NCBI GenBank assembly: GCA_964630025.1 | Contig: CAZVRG010000002.1 | Span: 1-52,132 of the forward strand | Length of the DNA: 52,132 bases | Origin: VMFP01 sp964630025 | Lineage (GTDB): Bacteria > Patescibacteriota > Andersenbacteria > UBA10190 > CAIZMI01 | Direction: 5' to 3' | Shown: in pieces, positions 46,149 through 52,132 of the stretch | How positions within the stretch are numbered: the stretch's first letter is position 1 | How the letters are laid out: each line of letters starts with the position of its first letter | Translations under genes and position numbers: made by a program | Notes under the pieces: generated by a model | Seen by the model: only the letters and a program-made list of their open reading frames with translations | Told to the model about the DNA's origin: nothing | Database searches by the model: none

Positions 46149-46457
46149 ATGAAACTCGCTTTCCTCCTTCTCGGCCTTCTGGCGCTCGGCGTGGTGGCGT
46201 TTTCTCCTCTCGCCGCGGATGCCTGTTACTACGGGTGTGGCGGATGGGGAGCTCCATACTATGGGTACAACTACGGCTATACTCGTCCGTATCAATACAA
46301 CTACGCTGGCGCATGGGGAAGCCCATGGTATGGACATAATTATTGGCAAGGGTGGACAGCACCAACGCAGCGGTGGGGATCGTATGCCCACGCGAGCGCC
46401 GGAGCCGGGTACTGGCCATATGCGTACGCGTATTCCTACGCATACGCAGGATGGTAA
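46149..46457 (+). CDS. Secreted Tyr/Gly/Trp-rich small protein
   Basis: 102 aa with a strong GGGAGG ribosome site. Signal peptide MKLAFLLLGLLALGVVAFSP with cleavage after ADA. The mature part is made of aromatic-Gly repeats: YYGCGGWGAPYYGYNYGYTR, PYQYNYAGAWGSPWYGHNYW, AYAYSYAYAGW. Low-complexity sequence of this kind suggests a surface or matrix protein that self-associates; two Cys sit near the new N-terminus. It lies inside the surface-glycan region, but any tie is only positional. Confidence 0.8.
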   Translation: MKLAFLLLGLLALGVVAFSPLAADACYYGCGGWGAPYYGYNYGYTRPYQYNYAGAWGSPWYGHNYWQGWTAPTQRWGSYAHASAGAGYWPYAYAYSYAYAGW

Positions 46458-46492
46458 AAGAAACACATTCGTATCGGAAAATTTTTTGGTGA

Positions 46493-46517
46493 AGAAAAAA
46501 CCGCCCTCCGGGCGGTT
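46493..46517 (-). terminator. Terminator of the 46524-46910 gene
   Basis: Minus-strand AACCGCCC/GGGCGGTT stem with GGA loop and TTTTTTC tail, 7 nt after the stop. Confidence 0.88.
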
Positions 46518-46523
46518 GAGCGT

Positions 46524-46910
46524 TTAGTAGCCACTTTCGATTCCGAACCGTGCTTTGAGTCCATCCCACGAGTCATCGCCAGGTACAGAGATCGGAAAGA
46601 AGAGTACATCATCTGGTCTGATTTCCAATCTTTCCGCTGCTCCCATCCGCACGAGTTCATCGCTTGGGCCCGTGCACACAATGGCGCGGTGGTAGAGGGC
46701 AACGTACGTTCCCTGAAGATTTTCGAGAAGCCTCGTTTGCGCCGTGAGCCACGCAAGATCCTCTTTTTGCTGCCGCAGGAGGGCTGCAGCATCCATGCTT
46801 GCCGCCGGTGGGGGAGGATCAGAAACGGTGACGGCGTATTCGACGGATTCGCCAACGAGTCGGAGGCCCTCAAGGAGTTTTGCCAGATCTTTCACAACCG
46901 GCTCTGCCAT
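46524..46910 (-). CDS. Hypothetical protein (128 aa)
   Basis: AAAGGA lies about 9 nt before ATG 46910. The N-terminal helix (VVKDLAKLLEGLRLVGESVEYAV), a coiled stretch (AALLRQQKEDLAWLTAQTRLLENLQ) and a beta-rich end (YVALYHRAIVCTGPSDELVR, DDVLFFPISVPGDD) are visible. No TM or known motif. It has its own terminator. Function unknown. Confidence 0.72.
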   Translation of the reverse strand: MAEPVVKDLAKLLEGLRLVGESVEYAVTVSDPPPPAASMDAAALLRQQKEDLAWLTAQTRLLENLQGTYVALYHRAIVCTGPSDELVRMGAAERLEIRPDDVLFFPISVPGDDSWDGLKARFGIESGY

Positions 46911-47074
46911 ACGTGTTGTCCTTTCGTTCGGGGTGCGTTGTCAGACGTTGTAAGGAACCAACCGCAGGAGCGTACTATAGTTCTCCTGGCATGTCGAGAG
47001 ATGCAGCAGTGTACATCATAAGCCCGCGATGACAATATGCTCGCGGGTAGAGAGATTTTTGTGCGTTTCGCACA

Positions 47075-47323
47075 TTACAGATTTTCTGTGTCGTCATGTT
47101 CTGCTGGACGAGAGGCGATTTGCTCAATCCGCGCCCGACTCGCCGCGCGGTTCAATCCGAGAAAGCAGAACACACAGAATATCCCCATCACTCCGGACAC
47201 AATTGGTATCCACGCTGCCATACGCACCGTCAGGGGCACGGCGATCGCGCAGATGAGAATAAGGAACAAGAACAGCGAGCTTGCGTTGTCCAACGCGCGG
47301 ACATCGTCATTCGAAGGTGCCAT
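47075..47323 (-). CDS. Small two-TM membrane protein (82 aa)
   Basis: ATG 47323 (MAPSNDDVRALDNAS) follows GGAGGACATGTACG. Two hydrophobic helices: SLFLFLILICAIAVPLTV and MAAWIPIVSGVMGIFCVFCFLGL. A basic, then acidic tail (NRAASRARIEQIASRPAEHDDTE) follows. Not recognised. Confidence 0.7.
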   Translation of the reverse strand: MAPSNDDVRALDNASSLFLFLILICAIAVPLTVRMAAWIPIVSGVMGIFCVFCFLGLNRAASRARIEQIASRPAEHDDTENL

Positions 47324-47448
47324 CGTACATGTCCTCCATATGAGGGGTCTCACCATCTTAGGAAAGGAGCGCCTGCCGTGCAGGACAGCGAATGGTATCG
47401 TGGACCACGACACGTGTCAATGCGTATTCACCGCATGTGCGTCGTGAA

Positions 47449-48258
47449 CTACCGCGTGCGTATTTCTCGGCGTTCTTTCTGTAATTGCTTCCAAATCTTC
47501 GCGGCGTGACGGAGATCGTCTGCCGTATCAATATCCACCACCGTGCGCGGATCCATAACGTAGCCATGGATGTTCGGACCGAACACGTTGCGATGCTTTG
47601 TGGCGTTTTTGCTCATCACGAATTTCGGGCGCGTGATATCGATGGATCCTTCCTGCCAATACACGGGATATTGCGCCCATACGCGTTGGCGGCCGAGATC
47701 CGGTCCATGCTTCCGACGAAACGACGTGTCAAAGAATAATTCGAGCGGTGTGGTTGTGCCGATACGCGTTTCTTTCTTCCCTTTCGTCCACCACATTTTG
47801 TACGGAGGAATCGGGGAGGGGATGATGGTTTTTAAACCATCGCAGCCCGTGGCGAGAACGTTGCGGACACATGCATCCACATCGGCAGGAAAGCGGAGCG
47901 GACTTGTTGGCCGCAGATTCACCAAAAGCTCCGGATTCCATCCCCGTTCGTCGCGCATCCATTGGACAGCGTGCTGATACCATCCGACATCGTCACTTGT
48001 TGGCTGTGCATGTTCTTTGGGGCGAGGAATGGGGAGTGCGCCGTATCGTCTCGCATGGTGGGCAATGCGTGCGTCTTCTGTAGATACCAGTACGGCGTCC
48101 ACGAGTTTCGCACGCAGGGCAACATCGACTGCCCACCACAGAAGCGTTTTCCCGCCCAGCGTCTGCAAGTTTTTGTACGGCACGCTTTGCTTCCCGCCAC
48201 GGGCAGGAATGATGGCGACAACCTTTGGCGGCACGTGCTTTGGATTCTGCATTCGCAT
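47449..48258 (-). CDS. CMP-nonulosonate (acylneuraminate) cytidylyltransferase
   Basis: 269 aa, NeuA/PtmB-like: activates a nonulosonic acid with CTP for transfer to glycans. VVAIIPARGGKQSVPYKNLQ is the CTP-binding loop (usual ARGGSKG has KQS here), then LWWAVDVAL, VDAVLVSTED, ELLVNLRPTSPLRFPADVD, and PRTVVDIDTADDL at the C-terminus. ATG 48258 lies 7 nt after TAGAGT (48266-48271), so the message is probably leaderless. The frame is open to 48294. It is divergent from the aldo/keto reductase and SDR genes and near the NeuB-type synthase, forming one pathway. Confidence 0.88.
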   Translation of the reverse strand: MRMQNPKHVPPKVVAIIPARGGKQSVPYKNLQTLGGKTLLWWAVDVALRAKLVDAVLVSTEDARIAHHARRYGALPIPRPKEHAQPTSDDVGWYQHAVQWMRDERGWNPELLVNLRPTSPLRFPADVDACVRNVLATGCDGLKTIIPSPIPPYKMWWTKGKKETRIGTTTPLELFFDTSFRRKHGPDLGRQRVWAQYPVYWQEGSIDITRPKFVMSKNATKHRNVFGPNIHGYVMDPRTVVDIDTADDLRHAAKIWKQLQKERREIRTR

Positions 48259-48385
48259 CGCAAGCACTCTAGGGGAATTTCTTCCTCGTGGCAAGACATT
48301 GACCGGAGTACTCGCATCCGCGAGACTGCTCGCGGAGTGTTCTTTGCATTTCTATAGGTATCCTCGCAGTATGAAGGGAGATTCT

Positions 48386-49318
48386 ATGGAACAGCGGAAA
48401 CTTGGACGGACGGGGCTTTCCGTGTCTGTGCTCGGACTGGGCACGGTGGAGCTGGGCATGAAATACGGACTCGGCGTCGAGACGCCGCCGCCGAAGGCCG
48501 AGGCGATCGCGCTTCTGCAGCATGTCGTAGAGAAGGGGATCACGTACTTCGATACCGCGCGCTCATACGGTATCGCCGAGGAGCTCATCGGCGAGTCGGG
48601 CATTGCTGACAAACCCGGCGTCGTGATCGGCACAAAGTGCGGGGCGTTCTACGAAAAGGGTGAAGATCCGCGCGGCGACGAGCTTCGGCAGCGGATTACC
48701 GACGATGTGAACGCAAGTCTCCAAGCGCTGCGTCGTAACACACTCGACCTTCTGCAAGTCCACGGACCAAGCGCGGAAGTGATCGAACGGGGGGAACTCC
48801 TGACCGTACTCGGGGAGCTAAAAGCGCAAGGAAAGGTGCGCAACATCGGCATCGCCACGCGGGGAGAAGATGCTCCGCGCGCTGCCATCAGAAGCCGAAA
48901 GGTCCAGACCATCCAAGTGGGATTCAACATTCTGGACCAGCGCATGCATGATCGCGTGATTCCCGAGGCGTCCAGAGCTGACGTGGGTATTATCGCTCGT
49001 TCGGTCTTTCTAAAAGGCGTACTCACGCCGCGACGGCAATTTCTGCCGAGAGATCTTAATATCCTTCGCGCGCGGGCGAATGCTATTGAAGAGTATGCGC
49101 TTCGCCATGGGATGGAACTGGAAGAAGCGGCAGTTCGGTTCGTGCTTTCTGTGAGCGAAGTAAGCGCACTTCTCATCGGCACGACGAAAAAAGAGCATAT
49201 CGATGCCGCATGTGATCGCATTGAGCGTGGCGTGCTTCCATCCCCGATTATGAATGAGCTTTCTGCCTTCCGGATCGACGATGAAAAACTAGTTGACCCG
49301 AAGCAATGGAAGCTCTAA
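48386..49318 (+). CDS. Aldo/keto reductase family protein
   Basis: 310 aa NADPH-dependent TIM-barrel oxidoreductase. The catalytic tetrad is visible: Asp and Tyr in TYFDTARSYG, Lys in VVIGTKCG, His in LDLLQVHGPS. MEQRKLGRTGLSVSVLGLGT is the typical N-terminus. AAGGGAG precedes ATG 48386; an in-frame ATG at 48371 adds five residues. It precedes the SDR gene by 3 nt. Its place beside CMP-nonulosonate synthetase and NeuB suggests sugar-precursor modification. Confidence 0.9.
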   Translation: MEQRKLGRTGLSVSVLGLGTVELGMKYGLGVETPPPKAEAIALLQHVVEKGITYFDTARSYGIAEELIGESGIADKPGVVIGTKCGAFYEKGEDPRGDELRQRITDDVNASLQALRRNTLDLLQVHGPSAEVIERGELLTVLGELKAQGKVRNIGIATRGEDAPRAAIRSRKVQTIQVGFNILDQRMHDRVIPEASRADVGIIARSVFLKGVLTPRRQFLPRDLNILRARANAIEEYALRHGMELEEAAVRFVLSVSEVSALLIGTTKKEHIDAACDRIERGVLPSPIMNELSAFRIDDEKLVDPKQWKL

Positions 49319-49321
49319 GCT

Positions 49322-50158
49322 GTGTCCTTCATGAAAAACGAGGCGAGAAACCTGTTTGATCTCACCGACCGCGTCGCCATTGTTACGGGCGGCGCGGGTT
49401 TTCTTGGGAAAGAATTTGCGCGTACACTCGCGCATGCGGGAGCCCATGTTGTCGTCGCGGATATAGACCACAAGGCCGCGGAAACGGTTGCGAGGGAGCT
49501 TTCGAGCGTTTCAAAAACCGAAGCACTTGCAGTGCAAACCGATGTGACGAACAACGAGTCGGTGCGGGCGATGGTGGCGATGACAAAAGATGTTCTCGGA
49601 CGCGTAGATATTCTTGTGAACAGCGCGGCACTGGATCCGAAATTCGATCCGAAAGAGGCGGGGAAGCACGTACAGACTTTTGAGGACTATCCGCTTGAGG
49701 CGTGGCAAAAGAGTCTCGATGTAGATCTGACGGGTGCCTTTCTGTGCACACAGGCCGTCACACCGATCATGCGCGAGCAGAAGAGCGGTGCCATTGTGAA
49801 TGTCTCCTCTATCTATGGTGTTGCGGGCCCCGATCAACGGCTCTACGAGAAAGATGATGGTTCGAAGGGAATGAAACCGCCGTCATATTCCGCGACGAAA
49901 GCAGCACTCGACGGATTCACGCGGTACCTGGCCACCTATTTCGCAGGGATGAATATTCGCGTGAATACGCTAATCCTCGGAGGAGTGTTTAAAGGTCACG
50001 ACGAACAATTCACCAAGCGCTACAACGCGCGCGTGCCCATGGGCCGTATGATGAAACTCGAGGAAGTCGGCGGCCCGCTACTCTTTCTGGTTTCGGACGC
50101 AAGCTCGTACATGACGGGTGCCAATCTCGTCGTCGACGGCGGCTGGACCGCTTGGTAG
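49322..50158 (+). CDS. SDR-family oxidoreductase (PtmA-like)
   Basis: 278 aa short-chain dehydrogenase. RVAIVTGGAGFLGKEFARTL (NAD site), VDILVNSAALDP, NVSSIYGVAGP, and the active-site SYSATKAAL (Tyr-x3-Lys). ILGGVFKGHDEQFTKRYNAR resembles the PtmA-type SDRs of flagellin glycosylation loci. GTG 49322 is used; ATG 49331 is the alternative. With NeuB, the cytidylyltransferase and the AKR it matches the ptm-style arrangement for legionaminic-type acids. The exact product is inferred. Confidence 0.88.
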   Translation: MSFMKNEARNLFDLTDRVAIVTGGAGFLGKEFARTLAHAGAHVVVADIDHKAAETVARELSSVSKTEALAVQTDVTNNESVRAMVAMTKDVLGRVDILVNSAALDPKFDPKEAGKHVQTFEDYPLEAWQKSLDVDLTGAFLCTQAVTPIMREQKSGAIVNVSSIYGVAGPDQRLYEKDDGSKGMKPPSYSATKAALDGFTRYLATYFAGMNIRVNTLILGGVFKGHDEQFTKRYNARVPMGRMMKLEEVGGPLLFLVSDASSYMTGANLVVDGGWTAW

Positions 50159-50215
50159 AGCTGGGGTGGGAACCTCTTCGGTTCCCCCTCCCAACTCCCC
50201 CTTCCCGCTAGAAGT

Positions 50216-50258
50216 GTCACAAAAACTTGGGAACCCACGAGACCCAAGTTTTTGTGAC
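50216..50258. repeat. Perfect 16-bp inverted repeat, 11-nt loop
   Basis: GTCACAAAAACTTGGG (50216-50231) is mirrored at 50243-50258. It has no T-tract beyond the stem and is longer than the terminators of this window. It may be the remnant of a mobile element or a strong mRNA hairpin. A second, smaller hairpin (GGGAACC/GGTTCCC) lies at 50168-50187. The rest of 50159-50466 shows no gene. Confidence 0.55.
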
Positions 50259-50466
50259 TAAATGCATTTTTAGGATTTTGCCAGCGCTTTTTCTTGCCAA
50301 TAGATATATTTCGTGGCACAATCTGCGCCTAAGCACATCTCGTGATTCCTCTCTATCCCCCCTCGCCCCGCAATGGGAAGTTTTTGGAAAACCCTTTCCA
50401 AGTGAAGGCATACATTGACTTCTGCAAAGGCTTCGGCGGGATATCGCCGGACATTTTGAATGTTTT

Positions 50467-51339
50467 ATGATTGCGCTCTATAAATTCCCGAAAGCGGGGG
50501 TAGACCGCGAGCGGCTCCGCGAGGAGTCGTTTGCGCGGCAGCATATTGCGCACAAAGGAGCGGAAGATTTTTCGCATCAGGATTTCTGGCCGCTTATGCG
50601 TCGGTATCTCCGCAAAGAAAAAACGTACTTGGATGTGCAGGCCGGAACCGGCGGTTGGGTGATCTTTCTCCATGACGAGGGGTACCGGGCAGAAGGTGTC
50701 GACCCGTCACGGCGCGTGGCGCACGCGATTTCAGAATATGAACCGGACATTCCCGTTCGTGTTGCGGAGCCGACACATCTTCCCTATACCGACGGAAGCC
50801 TCGACGGTATTGTCGCGATCGGCGCGCTTGAATCGTTGAAAGAAACGTCAGCCGCACTTCACGAGTGGCGCCGCGTGCTCCGAGAGGACGGAACGATTTT
50901 TCTGCAGGTTCCATCCGCAAATCTTCTTCGTCGGCTGACGTACCTGCCACTGAAACACCTCGAATATCTTACGAAGACGGCATTGGGGCAGACGCCGGTA
51001 TTTTCCGCATATCTGTTCACCCCGGCGGAACTTTCACGGCTTGTGCGAAAGGCCGGGTTTGCGGTTGTCGATATCATTCCGCACGAACTTCCAGACACGG
51101 ATGCACATTTTGCACTGTATCATGACTGGCCTTTTCTACGCGGCACTGTTCCCTATCGTCTCAATGCGGTTGGGCAGTGGATAAAGAAGATCTGCCAAAG
51201 CATCTCGCCGTGGTTCGCCGCGACCGGAATATTTGTCATTGCGAAAGCTCTGCCAGTTTCCGATTCGGTTGAAGAAACCCCGTCCGTACCAGTCAGCAGG
51301 GGACAGCGGCGGATTTTACCTATGTACGTAAATAGGTAA
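50467..51339 (+). CDS. SAM-dependent methyltransferase (paralogue of 44182-45003)
   Basis: 290 aa. TYLDVQAGTGGWVIFLHDEG is motif I (unusual Gln-Ala in place of Gly-Cys), then AEGVDPSRRVAHAI, HLPYTDGSLDGIVAIGALES, WRRVLREDGTIFLQVPSANL. The C-terminal half (LTYLPLKHLEYLTK, FSAYLFTPAELSRLVRKAGF, IIPHELPDTDAHFALYHDWP) matches the paralogue at 44182-45003. The last codons and TAA lie in the operator palindrome that precedes neuB. A role in modifying the same glycan or lipid is inferred. Confidence 0.85.
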   Translation: MIALYKFPKAGVDRERLREESFARQHIAHKGAEDFSHQDFWPLMRRYLRKEKTYLDVQAGTGGWVIFLHDEGYRAEGVDPSRRVAHAISEYEPDIPVRVAEPTHLPYTDGSLDGIVAIGALESLKETSAALHEWRRVLREDGTIFLQVPSANLLRRLTYLPLKHLEYLTKTALGQTPVFSAYLFTPAELSRLVRKAGFAVVDIIPHELPDTDAHFALYHDWPFLRGTVPYRLNAVGQWIKKICQSISPWFAATGIFVIAKALPVSDSVEETPSVPVSRGQRRILPMYVNR

Positions 51340-51342
51340 AAT
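51313..51342. promoter_or_regulatory. YerC/TrpR-type operator, copy 3 (before neuB)
   Basis: ATTTTACCTATGTAC followed by GTAAATAGGTAAAAT, one mismatch from perfect. It contains a TAAATA -10 candidate (51329-51334) and ends on the ATG of the neuB-type gene. It also encodes the final codons of the preceding methyltransferase. Confidence 0.9.
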
Positions 51343-52132
51343 GCGGCCGCAGGGGTTTGAGAGCGTTGATCGGGCTTCTCCGGAAAACGATGGAGTCTCT
51401 CCAGTGGTTGTAGACCATCGCCGCATCGGGCCGGGCGAGCCGGTGTTCGTCATTGCCGAAATCGGCATCAATCACCAGGGCAATATGGACACCGCGAAAC
51501 GCCTGATCGATGCCGCGGTCGCTGCCGGAGCGGATGCAGCAAAGTTTCAGAAGCGCTCGCTGTCGGATTTGTATGATGCCGATCTCCTCGCGAATCCGAA
51601 TCTCGGAGAACAAAAGTTTCAGTATCTCCTTCCCCTGCTCAAAGAATGCGAGCTTTCACTCGATCAGCTTCGCGAGTTGCAAGCGTACTGTGCCAACAAA
51701 GGAATCCTCTTTTTTGTGACGCCGTTTGATATTCCCAGCGCCGACCAACTGGCATCGCTGAACGTCCCGCTCTACAAAATCGGTTCTCCCGATCTTACGA
51801 ACATGCCGCTTTTGGAACACGTGGCTCGGAAGGGAAAGCCGATGCTCATGAGTACCGGCATGGCCGAGGAAAGCGAGATTGACGCGAGCGTGCAGCTGCT
51901 GCGTCGCCTCGGTGTTTCCTTTGGGCTCTTTCATGTGAACTCCACGTATCCCGCACCTTTTGATGAGATCAATCTGCGATTCATGGATACATTGAAGAAC
52001 TACGGCGTACCGGTTGGGTATTCCGGCCACGAACGTGGGATTGCCATTACGCTTGCTGCTGTTGGCCGCGGGGCGACGATGATTGAGCGACATATCACGC
52101 TTGATCGGAATCAGGAAGGACCGGACCATAAA
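51341..52132 (+). CDS. neuB: N-acetylneuraminate/nonulosonate synthase (NeuB-like), 3' end beyond the window
   Basis: 264 codons to the right edge, no stop. NeuB-type enzymes condense PEP with a hexosamine derivative to make sialic, legionaminic or pseudaminic acid. Visible signatures: FVIAEIGINHQGNMDTAKRL, AGADAAKFQKRSLSDL, FFVTPFDIPSADQL, YKIGSPDLTNMPLL, MLMSTGMAEESEI, HVNSTYPAPFDEINL, VGYSGHERG and IERHITLDRNQEGPDH. The C-terminal antifreeze-like domain lies outside the window. ATG 51341 starts 6 nt after TAAATA inside the operator, so the message is leaderless and probably repressed by the TrpR-family protein. Confidence 0.93.
   Translation, partial: MRPQGFESVDRASPENDGVSPVVVDHRRIGPGEPVFVIAEIGINHQGNMDTAKRLIDAAVAAGADAAKFQKRSLSDLYDADLLANPNLGEQKFQYLLPLLKECELSLDQLRELQAYCANKGILFFVTPFDIPSADQLASLNVPLYKIGSPDLTNMPLLEHVARKGKPMLMSTGMAEESEIDASVQLLRRLGVSFGLFHVNSTYPAPFDEINLRFMDTLKNYGVPVGYSGHERGIAITLAAVGRGATMIERHITLDRNQEGPDHK

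Overview
The window reads as a chromosome segment of a Patescibacteria/CPR bacterium, possibly of the Peregrinibacteria/Peribacteria type. This rests on gene content and style: compact genes, small uncharacterised membrane proteins, a YerC/YecD-type TrpR regulator, peptidoglycan genes, and many genes whose -10 box lies 6-7 bases before the start codon. The lineage is an inference. TGA is a normal stop (for example mraZ and nrdR), which argues against the UGA-glycine code of Gracilibacteria. Two 10-N scaffold gaps (2065-2074, 13951-13960) interrupt genes and both look artificial in length.

Layout. 1-10.6 kb: a bifunctional penicillin-binding protein, small hypotheticals, a deaminase, GIY-YIG and LAGLIDADG-like proteins, a beta-propeller protein, ribosomal protein L33, and tRNAs Thr, Ser, Tyr, Thr and Trp. 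10.6-22 kb: acetyltransferase, amino-acid permease, cupredoxin, a Rieske/FAD-reductase pair, CAP-domain protein, Pcm, a possible GT-B protein, ManC and MltG. A structured non-coding interval and an attenuated L10 leader precede rplJ-rplL. 22-38.8 kb: a phosphatase-like/propeller membrane protein, nrdR, a dcw fragment (mraZ-rsmH-ftsL-ftsI behind an MraZ box), tRNA-Val and tRNA-Glu, hicBA, a 3D-domain protein, a LigD-type polymerase and RmuC. 38.8-52.1 kb: a surface-polysaccharide locus with three glycosyltransferases, deacetylase, epimerase, two paralogous methyltransferases, CMP-nonulosonate synthetase, aldo/keto reductase, SDR and a NeuB-type synthase cut by the window end.

Two signals stand out. 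First, several tRNA genes (Ser-GCU, Thr-GGU, Trp-CCA, Glu-CUC and a truncated tRNA) are followed by a structured element of about 115-145 nt. It ends in an exact or near-exact copy of the last ~20 nt of that particular tRNA, including CCA. Its helices differ in sequence between copies but keep pairing, its first hairpin keeps a CTGC loop, and its last helix keeps a TTCGA/GAG internal loop. This looks like an undescribed structured RNA or tRNA-targeted mini-element. Second, a 30-bp palindrome (half-site ATTTTACCTATTTAC) occurs before the TrpR-family regulator gene, before a heptosyltransferase-like gene and before neuB. It predicts an autoregulated surface-glycan regulon. Another palindrome pair (core CTATCAT-NN-ATGATAG) marks a second, unidentified regulator.
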